From Baylisascaris procyonis (taxonomy: Eukaryota; Nematoda; Chromadorea; Rhabditida; Ascarididae): 64,000 bases of DNA. The stretch lies in NCBI GenBank assembly GCA_037389465.1, contig JAZARR010000159.1:1550001-1614000 (forward strand), given 5' to 3'. The notes below the pieces were generated by a model. That model was not told the origin of the DNA. It was given only the letters and a program-made list of their open reading frames with translations, and searched no databases. A program made the position numbers and the translations under genes. Shown here one piece after another: positions 48,511 through 61,320 of this stretch (positions within the stretch are counted from its first letter, which is position 1; each line of letters begins with the position of its first letter).

Positions 48511-48762
48511 ACACATATTAGCTTAGCATCTATCTCGAACTTAATATACATCTATATCTCAAACTCGTTTCATCCTCTACAGCAACCAACAACTTAGTAA
48601 AAGTTTGGCATTTAGTAGGGAGTAAAAAGTTCAATAAAAACCACTAGCAAATGGCTAAGTATGCGACTTCTGACGGTTGTTTTCACTGTCAAAATAATTC
48701 CGCTGAATAAAGTTCAGTCAAATTATCGATGCTTGTTCTAAGCATCCCTTCGAATTGCGATG

Positions 48763-49116
48763 CAACAGTGAATGTCAGAACAGCTTCAGGATTATCCCAG
48801 TCCTTGTGAGCATCGTGCGCATCTCGCCATTGCAGTGTTAATGAACCGTACTTGGAAAACGCATACTTTTCCGTTGGTCACTACTTCGTTGATGGCCAAT
48901 GAGAGCTATTTTGTAACTACGGTTACCACTCATTTCTGGTCGGTATATTTCATGTGTGATCTCTGGTTTGGAGAAAAACATGAGCAAGGAGATCTCATAT
49001 CTGTCTTTCTTCACCGACAAAGGTCATGTTCACAAGCCATTCCTCGATTTAGCCATCTATGAGTGGTTTGCTTTATGTTCTCATACTACCTGCTGACTCC
49101 TATGATGGCATTGTTC
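48763..49116 (+). repeat. dispersed repeat, copy A (forward)
   Basis: One of two copies of the same element in opposite orientation; the other is at 55280-55668. The core 48789-49042 (254 bp) differs from the other copy at only five positions. Outside the core the copies still align but are far more diverged, with indels. The core is open on both strands in both copies: forward 48772-49062 (96 codons, with HRAHLAIAVLMNRTWK) and reverse 48838-49020 (60 codons, with MSVKKDRYEISLLMFF). Neither product is recognised. No terminal inverted repeats or target duplications of its own were found. Confidence 0.85.
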
Positions 49117-52100
49117 ATGTGCACATTACTTAGATGTTCTTTTTTCTAGCAAATCCTGCGTTTGTTTCACGATGCGCCGTCCATCAGTTGCCTGAATCTA
49201 TGATCTTTCAGCATTCATGATATGGAACTAAGGAATACGCCACCGTCTTGCTATTGAGTACTTGAGTCAATCAAATCAAAGCTATGATTCTTGAGCAAAG
49301 ATTCAGTTCATCTATATTTTTCCACTTCTTTTCCGCATCATTCATTGACGTCATAATCAGCTCAACAGCTCGCAGAAAGAAGGTTGTTGACGGCACGAAC
49401 CGATAAGATTACTAATATAAAATTGCTTCTTGAATCTTATAGATCTCTTCGAATGGAATATTTGAAAAAATTATTGTAACAAATGTTGATCGAAAAAAAA
49501 CTTTCTTAGAACGCAATAATGAAAATTAAATGAATTGTGCTATCATTCTTTCGAAGTAAAAGCATCTAATTTTGAGAAGAACTGAGTCGGTGCTCATTTA
49601 TACGTAACCAATCCTTCTGTCAAGACGGCTTCACGATGCCAATAAAACGCTGATAGATTCAAACATGGTGTGCTTTCACTTCTGGATCTTCTAACTGTTT
49701 GGGAAATGTTGTCGAGCGTAACGTCTAAGCGGCATAAATAACTTCATTTATGTATATGTCTCGAGTTGCACCACGTTGTAGATGCTTTACAGGCAATCTC
49801 AATCGGCGTTTAACAAACGTTGATTCAGTAACGCATGAAAGCTTAACGCAAACATGAGATGATGCCTCAATCGGCGGTAATACGCGCTCGCTATGTACCC
49901 GATGTTCGTGGTGTCAACAGATACAAACACTTCCACAGGTAATTTATGCGCATTTATAAACGTATCGTTGCACTATTGCAATTATAGAGCATTGTCGCTA
50001 AACATAAAGGGGTCATCTTTCCAGAAATAACCTTTATAAAAGAGTGGTAGGAAGCCGCTTAATGGGCAAGTGTTGCGGTAAATGATGAAAGTTTGTCAAT
50101 GAATTGTAAGAAAAAGCGCGAAGAGAAATTAATTGCAGCCCGCTAGTGACGGAGACAAATGAAGCAGGTGAAAATATCGACAAGAGAGGATTGCCGCATG
50201 AGCTTCCTTACTTGGATACGGGCGATTTGATAAGGTTTTCTTTCATTGATTTCTCTCTTCTAAAAATAAGCAGCAAGAGGAAAGAATTTCTTGAGAGAGA
50301 ATCGTCCGAATAATGAAAGATTCGCTGATAATTAGCTGAGAAATTCAGATGTCTATATGGGAAAAAAATTTTTGATTTGGCAGTCTTATAAGTGTGCATC
50401 AGTGCATGGAATAACCTGAAGCAAAAATGACATATAAGTTTGGTATTGTGCCATCGGGGAACTTATATGGTATGAACCGAATTGTGTCTCCAAAATCTCA
50501 TCAATCAAACTGCGTTTCGGAACAATTGGGATGTTGTTCAACTCAATTTTTCAGAGAAAGCGTGAGGCGATAACCACCACCTCTTTTGCCACGTTCTTTA
50601 CTGCACAGAAAAGAGGGGATGGGAGGTGATTGAAATACTTTCAGCAAATGCTCCTTTAAATTTAAAACGCTCAGAAATCATGCTGGCGATCATAAGTCGA
50701 CATGCGCTTTATAGAAGAAGTTGCAAAGACGATTATATGCCGCATCTGTGAGATATTCATCATTCGATGGCGTGCATCTACTCGTAACATCGCATATTCA
50801 AAACTCAATAGAAAACATAAAATACATTCAACTGCTTCATTGATACATGAATTCCGCTTCAGAGGCCGATTTTTGCCCTTGAGATGAACAGCCTCGAAGT
50901 TGGAAAGTGCACAAAACTTGTACCAGCATAAATAGAAAGGAAGAGCAAAACATTTGTAAAAATACAATCGACCCGTGTGCAAGTTTGTCCTCAATACATA
51001 GCGGCGAGTCGTCTTCCAGATACCTCAGGCAATTTTTTAAGAAAAATGTTTACAGATGTTCAATTCTTTGCTTCAGGCGAAATTTGCAAAGCTTGGGGAA
51101 TTGGTTTCGGATGGGTTTCTTAAGATGCAAGAAAAACAGGCGTAAGATCTTCTGAGCTATGGCATTAAAGATACTGAACAGAGGAATGGGAGTTGCATTT
51201 CTGAAGCACATACATTCCCAAGAACACCGTTCTCTTGAAACTAACTTCTCAAATATGGGCATTCCGCACTTGGATAACAATTTGATTCTACTCGCTTCTG
51301 AAGACGCAAATCTCTCATTCATTTGCAGTGTCAAGACCTGAAAAACTTCATTGTTATGCATGCATAATCTGGAGGTATTACCAGATTTTATCAAATTATA
51401 TGTGCTATATAAAAGTGAATATTGGCTGTTTGCGAGTTTCCGAATCGAATCTCTGCACGGGATTCAAAACTCCTCCTCATGATTTGGCTTTGTAAAAACA
51501 TCACGTTGGAGATCCGTGTTAAACGGGAACCTTATTTCGGGATTTATTTTCCAGGAGCTTCGAAACACTAAGTTGTGTCGGTTGCAACTCGGAAGGCGGA
51601 AAATCTGAGGAGAAGTAGTGCAAAGCTGTACGCGGTAGTGCGAGATAACATTTTATAACGTGCTTGGGATACTGTACTCGTCCAAGTGACCTGTCCGCTC
51701 GCATTTCGTACCGACCGGCTTCACATTTTACAGTCATTCTTCGAGTTAGAGAAACGAATCTTCTTTTTTTTGGAAATTCTTGTTATCGGTCATCTGTCTA
51801 TGCTAACTCGTGCAAGTTTGCTTTTATATCGGATATTTACGGAACTGAGCGGTGTTACGCTCAGAGCTGCAAAAACGCATTTTTTGTAAATTGGTTGTTC
51901 AACGCTGCTAAGCTCGTTTTTGTTAGCACGATTTGTAAGCTTGGGAAGAGTGCATAAGGCATAGAAAAATATTGGGCACACCTCAAATAAGCGACTGATG
52001 AAGGAAATGCGCTGTTTTGCTTGAGTCACATTCAGCAGCCACGATACTAAGATATTATGCCTAAAACGAACGCTTAAACCATGCTGTTTCCAGCATGTGA

Positions 52101-55100
52101 TGACCAGTGATGTCTTTTGTCCTTCGTTTAGAAGATTCCATCATTTATTGACTGTTCCAGGTATTCTGGACGACTCGAATCCGATGTAACGTTCACATTA
52201 AGCGATGATGACTACCTCCACAGCAAAACTGGTTCGTTCTAGCCGTCCCTTCGAAAATTTCACGATTTCGATAGACAGTACATCTTGCACGTTGAACGGC
52301 TGCAGTTTCTATTCTCCTCTAGATCTACTGATTGTCTTGCTCCGAAAGTGAATTTCACCAACTACCTAAAATCTCAGAGAATCTCAGAATTTCATCAAGT
52401 GAATTTGCATTCCATTTCTCGTTGCATGATAACCTACAACTACTATCGCATTCCAATTGCTATTTATGATTGCGAATTGCAATCCTCCTCAAATTATACT
52501 TTCCGTTGATCGACACTGAAATTGGAGAATGGCAGAGCAGTAAGAACAATAACACTGAAATTTTTGAAGGCAATTTTTTTTTAAGCGTTTACAGTATATT
52601 TGCTGCATAAAAATGGTAATGCGCATTAATTTCTTGTGCATTTTTCAAAATCGCCATAAACAGCATTTGATCTACGAATTAAAGAAATATGCCAAATGTG
52701 TCGAAGGCGTAAGAGAAGGCAGGTCTAGTATTTCCTATAAGAACTACAGTACGTACGGTTCCAGGGTTTTGCTTGACAGTATAATACCTTCGAAGACATG
52801 TGAGAGTGATGTTTAGCGGGTTGCTAGAGGCGTATGGCGGAGTGCGGTGGCATAGACTGTAATTCGAACCGAGACTAATGAGTGCTGCGCGTGGGCCTCT
52901 TTAAGCTGTGTAAGGAAATACATCTAAACGATTCTCACAGACGAAAGTTTGTGGTCAGCTGTTCTACGCTGAGATGCTGGGTTACTAAGTGACGCAACCA
53001 TAACCTTCTCCTTTCGCATCCCTTTCTCTTCCATAAGCGAGTGTGCCATCCGTTCAGCCGTTCTGTAATATTCGTTTCGTCCATTCGAATTTTAAAAATC
53101 AGTTTTTCTCACCTTGCAGTTGAAGATGTCTTGAAAGTCACATCTTCAAAATTCACAGGACAAATTTGATAGCTCAATCTCCTTTAGTAACTGGAATTTG
53201 TTACTCGCTGAAGTAGGCAGTGTGTTTTAAGGTCAAGTGTCAGCTGGCAAACATGAGTTGTGGTGTTAAGTGTGGAGCCGTAAACATCCGGTTGCGTGGT
53301 TGGATGTCAGATCGCAAGCAGTGCAGTTGAGTACAAGGTGGTAAACAGTGCGTTGTAGGGTTTACGATAAATGGGTCGACAATGAGTTATAGGGATAAAA
53401 TGAGGTAATCTCATCACTGGATGGTTCGTTTAGTTCTCTAACTTCCTTGTAGTCGTTATTCGGTATAGCAAGTAATTCGTCTAATCGTAGGAAATTTCCG
53501 TCCAACAGACACCTCTCTGGTTATGGTGTTAGGAGCAATATATTGTCTATTTAGGCTACATTTAGGCAGTGTTTTCATACAAGCGAATGAAGCTCTGATT
53601 GAAAAATATTTGCGTGAAAACAGCCTCATGATGTAAATGGGGATGTGAACGAGTCACGCTATTTCAACATGCTGCATGAGTATCGCCCCACAACCCGATA
53701 ACTTTGAACGACTCAAATCGACAAACACACTGACTAAGTTCCTAATCTAACGTCGAACTTTCATATCACTTTCTCACTTTTCATTCTCTTTGATCAAGAG
53801 AGTGAATGAAAAAAACGATTTGTACACAGTTACATTTACACCTTTTGAAACCGAGATTTCCCCGTCTGTACGACAGTGTCGTAAAAAGTAGGCTGAGCAG
53901 CTAAGATATGCACTGATTACTGTGGCAATTTACATCAAGCAGTAACCTTCTTATATTAAGCGGTAATAAGCCATTTGAGTCCTTTTATGTAGACATGGAA
54001 GGGGATGAAATAACATTTCTGAAGAATGCGGAGAAAACAATTTTTGAAAAAATGTTGAAACAAGTGAGGAAAATCCCATTGAATGGCATGAATTCTAATC
54101 GGAAAATCCTCGCAAGAACTCCTGCAATTGATGCTCGTGGAAAGCCAGCAACATAAATGCCTTTATTTCTTTCTGACAAAATTCACTCAGAGATTCACAG
54201 CTTTTTCATGACATCTTTCTTTCCCTTAAGTCATTTGGGAAAAAAATGCTTTCAAAACGTTTGGTTAGAGCTATGAACAGCACCATGGACATAACTCTGC
54301 GACGTGAAATTATGCAGGGATCAAAAGTTTTCGGAAGTTCCTCTTCTTGTCTCTCAACGAATGATCAGTATCGTCGCCCATTCCCCTCTTACTCTCTCAA
54401 CGCCCTGTCAGCGTCCCAAATGTTTTGCTCCTTATCGTTATATTCATTCTTCGTGAAAAAATCGTTTTGTGCTAAACGTTACTGCGTCGTTGGTAGAAGG
54501 TGTAAGCATCGATGATATCTGCTAAGATTCTCCAGAAAATTTTTTAATACATGTTTTCTTCGACTGCCTAAACGCCGTCAAAATATCATGTAACCGAAAC
54601 AGCAACGCTATATTAGCGATCGTTTGGAGATGAAATCGAGTTTCAGGCCTCAGTTCACGACAGCGGATATCGATTGGACTTCTTCACATTAATAACATTT
54701 CGAATACTTCGCATCCACTAAGTTTAAGTAGCAGTTTACCAGTTTTGGCAACAGTTAGCAAATCTAGCGGCAGCCTCAAGCCTCTCTCGAAAAGAACCAA
54801 TGGACTCAACAAATCAGCGCAGAACATATATAGCGGTGAATAATTTTATTTTATTGTCAAATATTTTCAGACAGAGCAACAGTAAATGGGGACGACGTGA
54901 AACCTATGATCACAGATCGATCGAATCATTAGATGTAGTTATCAGAAAATAAAATGTACGGGTCGAGACTCCTAAATAAAAAGAAGCTTTTTTGAAAGCG
55001 GATGAGGCAAAATGAACTTGAAAAACACTGGGAGGCCTGTAAGAGGCTTTGAACCTATCAACCGGGCATGAGTTGCAATGAACGATGTGAAAATCTAGAC

Positions 55101-55279
55101 ATTTTAAAATATCTCAGTGTAAGTGATAAATTACAAAGCCAATTTGAAAATTCATCAACAAGGACATTGTAATTTGGTTACATTGATTATGTTTTTGCAA
55201 TAACAGCAAGCATTGAAGCCGCTTTGCTTAAACTCTCCATAAGAGGATTTGCCAAGAGAACGTCTCACTAATTTTCATC
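49117..55279. other. interval between inverted repeat copies, no gene recognised
   Basis: The 6.2 kb between the two copies could in principle be the interior of a long-inverted-repeat transposon, so it was read for a transposase. None was found: open frames at 50671-50994 and 51050-51394 (minus) and 50907-51155 and 51159-51341 (plus) show no DDE, RNase H or reverse transcriptase motif. Composition is AT-rich without a consistent strand skew. Confidence 0.45.
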
Positions 55280-55668
55280 TGAACATTGTCGTCACAGGGG
55301 CGGGCAGGTAATACCTGAGAACACAAAGAAACCACTCATAGATTGAAAAAGATAGGTAAATCTAGTGAAGATGAATGGCTTGTGAACATGACCTTTGTCG
55401 GTGAAGAAAGACAGATATGAGATCTCCTTGCTCATGTTTTTCTCCAAACCAGAGATCACACATGAAACATACCGACCAGAAATGAGTGGTAACCGGAGTT
55501 ACAAAATAGCTCTGACTGGCCATCAACGAAGTAGCGACCAACGGAAAAGTATGCGTTTTCCAAGTACGGTTCATTAACACTGCAATGGCGAGATGCGCAC
55601 GATGCTCACAAGGACTGGGATAATCCAAAAGCTGTTCGGGACGTCTGAATATCTGGTATTCACTGTTG
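55280..55668 (-). repeat. dispersed repeat, copy B (reverse)
   Basis: Reverse-oriented partner of 48763-49116. Its core is 55373-55626, exactly the same length as in copy A. The left end has a 20-bp longer spacer before the shared CAATCTATGAGTGG, and the right end has an extra stretch of about 16 bp, so the flanks differ in length. The minus-strand frame 55362-55676 is intact (104 codons), as is the plus-strand frame 55395-55577. Confidence 0.85.
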
Positions 55669-56750
55669 ACATTCATTGCCCACTACTCGGGAAAGGTCAG
55701 AATGTCTACGCTTTGTTGAAGGGAAAGTAAAAAGTTACCGAAATGGGGAGTTTGTGGCATGAAGCATTATATTTACAAAACTCTATCCAGCCTCAATTAA
55801 ACATGAACGAATGCAAAGAAAGAATCAGATATGTGTTATAGACATTTTTATTCATGTAGTCAATCAGTGAATCAAACAGCAATGAGTTGATCCAGTCTTA
55901 AATTGAAGGGTCGCTTCTCTAATCAAATGCCTCTTCGCTCTTAATAACATTATTATTACAATAATACTCAAAACCAAGTTAGGGCCCTTTCTCTCAAATT
56001 GTCGTTCTTTTCTTAGGATCTGATGAACACTTCATGCGACTCGCAACAAAACGCCACCATCGTTCGTGTTATGCGAAACTATCTGAGAGCGATACGTTAC
56101 GATGCATCAATGGAGACTCAGCTTCACTCTCACCAGGTTTGTTCGAAGTTCACATGCGGGTTGCTCAGTAATTTTCTGTTGCCAAGGTAAACAGTATGTA
56201 TGTATAGCACTGAGTGCCAGTTCTTGACCACTAATAAGCGACTATAAGAAGCAGGCTTTTTTCTAATAAACGAGCATCAAGCGCGGAATGAAGCACGGGC
56301 TGGAATAGTTGGTATTTAACGGAACGAAAAATGTTATGGGTCCGCGGATGACGAAACGATTCTCTAATATAGTGGATCCGTTCAAATCGGTGTGAGATGG
56401 GATAAAGTGAAGCAAAAAGTTCAGCGTTTTTCAGGAAGCCTTGCATGCAAACCTGACAGCAGTTGGCCGTCTTCATCGCTAAGACTCGTTCAGGTGCCGA
56501 AAGTAAACGAGAAAAAAGGACGCAATCTGAACTGGTCAGTTCCAATTTCTACTTTATAATGGTAGATACTGCAGCCGAGCTAAACGGAATAAAGTGGTGT
56601 CGACTCCAGGCCAGTCGCTGACACCAAAGAATGGTAGAGCGAGATATGATCACCATTACTGCTATCCACTAAAACGGTTTGTTTTTGGCGTATTGGCTAA
56701 CGTCGATTGTAGCTAGGTACACTTGAGTGCATCAGACCTAACATCAGAGC
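55669..56750. other. intergenic, nothing recognised
   Basis: No family match, splice-consistent exon chain, RNA gene or simple repeat was seen on either strand. A minus-strand open frame of 104 codons at 56231-56545 has no recognisable motif. Confidence 0.45.
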
Positions 56751-56756
56751 TAACGT

Positions 56757-58100
56757 TATATTTTTGACTAATAATACCGATATTACTACTCACTATCTGT
56801 TACCACATTCAGTACTTTCTGTTACTTATAACAGTGCTGCTTTCTGTCACCAATGTTGCTTACTATTTCCGGCATTGTTTTCTTTTCGACTATTTTTTCC
56901 TTTCAAACATATACCAGTGTCATTTTCTCGAACAACTGTGTTCTTTTCCCGTTTTTTCTTGTGAATTAACGCTATTATTAGAGGTATTTATTATCGTCTC
57001 TAATACTGCTAATTAATTCTTTCATTACTTTCTATTAGGGCCAGTACCAACGGCGCTTACTGCCAGAACTTATTGCTACATCGCATGCTAGTTATTACTG
57101 CTGCCAGTCTCGCTTACTGCTAAGAATGTGATTCCTACTTCCCCTGATACAAGTTGGTGTTTTCAGCCATCCTTTTCAGTGTTTTTACTATTTATTACTA
57201 TTACTCTTGGCACTTCATACTACGATATATATCACTGTCCCCACTGCTACCAGTACTTGTTATTAATAAATGTCTTACTCATCACTAAAGGCAGTACAGC
57301 TTCTTTCTACCAGTACGACTATTACTTACTAACAGGTTTTCTTCGATCTGTTACTGCTAGCACCACCGTCTAATATTACCGCTAATGTAGCTACAACTCC
57401 AACTGCCTCGAGAACTCCTTGCAAATATATCTAGTGCTACTTGCTATCACTAGCAATAGTGTTTACCATTACAATCACCATTACTTATTGCATGTCAAGC
57501 ACTAATTAACTAGTGCTACTACTCCTCACTCTTTTCCTACCATTACCAAAAGTGCACATTACTAAACGCATTATCACTCACTAATGTATCAGTGCTTACT
57601 ACTTTTGCTAATTCAATTTACCACCACGCCTAATACGCTCAATGATGCTTCCACTACTATTTATTATCACTCTTAGTAGTGCCTACCAGTAGCAATAGTA
57701 ATAATGGGATCCACAATCTTGCATTAAAAAAGGGTACTTTTTGTGGTGATGAGTAGTATTAGCGATATAGTGACAGAATTAGCAGTAAGAAGTGAGCAGT
57801 AGTGACGGCAGTGAATTCAATAAATAGCAAATTCGATAAATAAGTGTTGCGTTTTCAGAGTTAGTCACAAACAACTAATACAAATGATACCATTTACTGT
57901 AAGTGGTAGTACTTAAATGATACAAAAAGGAAGAACAACTGACGCTTTAAGTAGTAATATGCAGTTAGTCATAGTAGTGGTGAGTAATGCTAGTAGCAAT
58001 CAAGAGACAGTGAGGCATTTGCATGCGGCGTTATTAAATTAGCAAACAATACAGATGCAATAATAAACTGAATGCTAGTACTACTAATATTTATACTTTT
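56757..58100. repeat. degenerate ACT-rich block switching to AGT-rich
   Basis: From about 56757 to 57680 the plus strand is dominated by ACT, TAC and CTACTGC-like triplets (for example TTACTGCTGCC and CACTACTATTTATTATCAC). From about 57690 to 58100 it is dominated by the complements (AGTAGCAATAGTAATAATGG, GCAGTAGTGACGGCAGTG). The switch centre, near 57660-57710, has TTATTA on one side and TAATAA on the other. The two halves look like diverged arms of an inverted simple-sequence array. No coding content is evident. Confidence 0.6.
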
Positions 58101-60042
58101 GATTACTACTAGAATCAGTAGTGCTTAAAAAGCTTATGCATATTCAAAATTTAAGTGGTCTATATTACAGCTAGCGAGCATCTGGCAACTTCTACGACAT
58201 ATCACTGAATGTGGCTTAGGTGCAATAAAATAATGCGCTAATAGAATGCTTTAACAGGTACTCTATTTATTTATTTTTGGCAAGATTATGCTAGTCTTAG
58301 AAGGGATTTCGTAAACAACTGTCAGCTGAATCTATCGTCTTCTGGAACAGTTACCGATTTCAATTTGATAAAAATTGCTGTGGAATTTTCTTGCTTTGCG
58401 ATGATGCGATACGAAGCGCTACAAACTGAAAGTTTAATAAGCGTGAACTTGTGGTGATGAGTTATTGGTGAAGAACTTAAAGTTCTCAGAGCTTTTAAAT
58501 TTGAGAGTAGTTCTAAACTTTCACATAAACCAGGTGCTCATAGCCTCACTCTTCAGACAGAGATCTTGGTGCCAGCAGCATTTTAAAAATGATATCAGGA
58601 GGGACGCAGAAACTGATGCCAGAAGAACTTGAAATTGTTACGCCAATAACTGCTTTCAGAATTACTCCTAACCAGTTGACGAACAAAACGTTGAGACGTG
58701 GTGCAGTCGGCTCTTTCCTCTGTTTGCCAACCTCCACACTATTTTCGAGTGAACATTTCGGGAAATTAAAGAACATTTTAATGTATCAGCAGCATGCAAA
58801 TTTGGTTGCAGTGGAATATCTCAAAGAATAAGCGATGTCTTATCGACAAGTGATACGACATCAGGTCACGAGATGGCTTGCCAACGCAAGGATCCCGTTC
58901 TTGTTGACTGTGCGGCTGGAAACGACGAAACCTTCAGCACTAAGACACTTGGAACTCAGACATCGGTTCCTTTCTTGTTCACTTGGATGAAAAGGCATGT
59001 GGGATGTGCATAACTGATCTCGTATTTTATGGAATTTTGAATATCTGTGAATCATAATTTTGCTGTGAGAGGGTGGGTTGTGCAGACCCCTAGAGAAACG
59101 AGAAGTGTCTCCATCACCTCTCTAATCACCCCCCACCCCCACCCCAGCATGTGCTGGGAAGAAAATCGCCAAGGATATGAACTGCGGGTGCCATAAATTA
59201 TTAGGGCATAAGCTTTCTTTAGCAGCGGCAACCATGAGAAATTTCCACCGATATGTTCTTCACTGAAAAGGTAAGCAACTAATCTAAACATCATTCTAGT
59301 CGCTGTGCATATTTACTTAACAATAACGATAACAGTATCGCGAAGAACATTGATCAGTAATTCAGAGCACTAAAATATAAGAGATTTTGACGGGAATGAG
59401 AAACTGGAAGAAAAAGTTGAAAGTGTGTACGAAGAAAAGCTGTTGTCGCTAATTATTTGAAAAATCCGTTGCATTTCTTAATTCAAACGTTTTCGATTAT
59501 TTGAGTATTCGGCATCATAAAACTAGAGGTCACTATTTTCAGTCGCTCGATTGTATTTGAAAGCAAACGAGGTTAAATGCAGGTTGAAAGCAAGTTTGAA
59601 AGTAGGTATTCGAACAAATAGTATGCGAATAAATTTGATTTTTTTGTTTGTTCAACTATTAGAGCATCTCAATAATTGGAATTGAAAAATTGCCTTGTTC
59701 ATACATTCTACAAACGATAGGCAATACTTTTGGGAGAAATGTATAAAAAACAGCAACTGCAGAAGCAAACGATAGCAGATGAGCGTTTCTGTTTTTTTAG
59801 TGAGCAGAAAGTTTCATAAGTTACCAACAATAATAGATATATGAAGTGAGGTTTTTGTATTTTGACTAACTCAACTACTCCCACAAGTCCTCCACGAAAA
59901 AATTCGTTTTCCTCTCATTCGACCAATGCAAAATAGAAGTCTGATCGGTGTATAATTCATAAAAATTATTTAAGTAAGATTCGCGATAGGCATATTACCG
60001 GGCAGGAGGCAAGAAAGCAGATGGACAGAAAGACAGACAAAC

Positions 60043-60113
<71 letters not shown>

Positions 60114-60430
60114 GCAGTAAAATAAATAAACGGTGTAGTATAATAACTGAAATGTACTGTTAACTGATATAGCTCAAGTCACCTCACTCGTTACTTTCAA
60201 ACGTTTTTTTCATCCACCATATTTGGCTTTTAATAACAGCATATTCATTTCATCACTTCAGTTATAATTAGTAGACACCATGCACCAAATCTCATTTAAA
60301 ATAACATTGATGAAGTTAATTTATTTGCTCGCTTTGCTAATATGTGAATGAGCACATTCTGCAATCAGTCCAGAGGAAACAATGCGAACCTTTGCAGTAA
60401 ATGTGCTCCTAAGATCAGTTAAGATCGTTG
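58101..60430. other. intergenic, nothing recognised apart from an AT repeat
   Basis: Overlapping open frames at 58546-58776 (minus) and 58589-58831 (plus) mirror each other and match no family I know. Upstream of the exons starting near 60.43 kb there is an acceptor-like CCTTTGCAG at about 60397, which might precede a 5' exon of that gene. Nothing else could be supported. Confidence 0.45.
60046..60110. repeat. (TA)n microsatellite, 65 bp
   Basis: About 32 uninterrupted TA dinucleotides, following ACAGACAAACAAC and ending in AATGCAG. The tract is self-complementary and likely to vary in length between individuals. Confidence 0.97.
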
Positions 60431-60483
60431 AAAGATGTCATCTCTAGACGCTGCAAAAGTGTCTTCTTCGATATCTCAAATAG

Positions 60484-61030
60484 ATAAAAACATTGAAGGT
60501 TTTCGAAGGGAAAGAGGTAACCGTGGTCGAGTCGTCCACTTGCAAAGCCACGCAAACGCAAACATCATCTTCCTCTCTCTCTCGCGCTGTTCACGATTAC
60601 GATACTGAGGTGAGCTGCCAGTCGCCGAATCAACTCACATTCACACCAGTGGTCAGGTGCAGTGACTTATTCTCACCACCTGAGCACCATCATGAAGAAA
60701 GGGCACTATGGAAGGCAAGAGGCAAAAAAGCCTGGTGCAAGCACAAAATTTAAAATATGCATGATTCTTCTCGGTGGAGCATGTACATATTAAACTGATG
60801 TGTATATTAAACCAATCCTAAACTAATCCTACTATATTTGAACAAATAGTCGTACGTACAACGAACGGTTTTATTTCCTGTTTTACCCAATCATAAAATT
60901 GTTTAAACACTCTCAGACTGAACAGCGTGACGAGCTGATAAAGCTGATCGACTCGGCGCTCAATGAAACGATAGATCGTTGTTCAAGACTACGCACCAAT
61001 CAGTTCATTGCGTCAAGCCTAAGGAAGCAA
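60484..61030 (+). CDS. two exons of an unrecognised gene, partial
   Basis: Exon 60484-60609 (acceptor CTCAAATAG, donor ACTGAG|GTGAGC) encodes a Ser/Thr/Gln-rich stretch containing [20 protein letters not shown]. Exon 60917-61030 (acceptor CACTCTCAG, donor AAGCAA|GTGAGT) encodes a charged, probably helical segment starting [20 protein letters not shown]. Both are phase 0 at each end and join without a stop, giving 80 residues. Codon composition and splice signals are better than in the surrounding DNA. An overlapping alternative starts at an ATG at 60435 in another frame ([19 protein letters not shown]) but cannot be joined in frame to the second exon. The protein is not recognised; intracellular location is suggested by the lack of hydrophobic segments. 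Further exons should lie to the right, but none was identified to 64000. Confidence 0.5.
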
Positions 61031-61281
61031 GTGAGTGCTTCGTTTTTTCTTAAATTACCATCAAGCTCAACAGGATGTTAAACAATGTAAGCAGTACTTT
61101 TAATGTGTTAGAATGGGATGCATGAATTAAAGTGTGGATTTTTTAAGGTGGTTCGTGAAAGCATTATGGTGTTGATTGCATTTCATAGTAATGTCCATTT
61201 AAGCACTGACAACTTTCGTAGTTATCACAAATCACAGAAACGCAAAAAGGCGTCAAGGTGAAGCAGATGTAAAAACAGGTC

Positions 61282-61320
61282 AGAATAGAATAGAATAGAA
61301 TAGAATAGAATAGAGTAGAA
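61282..61320. repeat. (AGAAT)n microsatellite
   Basis: About seven copies of the pentamer AGAAT, the last ones degenerate (AGAGTAGAA). The unit recurs once more at about 61341-61350 (GGAATAGAATAG). Confidence 0.92.

Noticed and set aside
48278..48516. Open frames coding for Tyr/Leu and Tyr/Ile repeats on the minus strand
   Set aside because: They are translations of the AAATAT microsatellite and have no splice or start context.
52850..52900. Possible tRNA on the minus strand, from a GGTTCGAAT B-box-like sequence
   Set aside because: The flanking bases do not form a T-arm stem or an acceptor stem.
49117..55279. Interior of a transposon bounded by the inverted repeat copies
   Set aside because: No transposase, integrase or reverse transcriptase motif was found in the 6.2 kb, and the outer ends show no matching terminal inverted repeats or target duplications.
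58546..58831. Mirror-image open frames on both strands, considered as a transposase fragment
   Set aside because: No DDE/D motif or other family signature could be identified in either frame.
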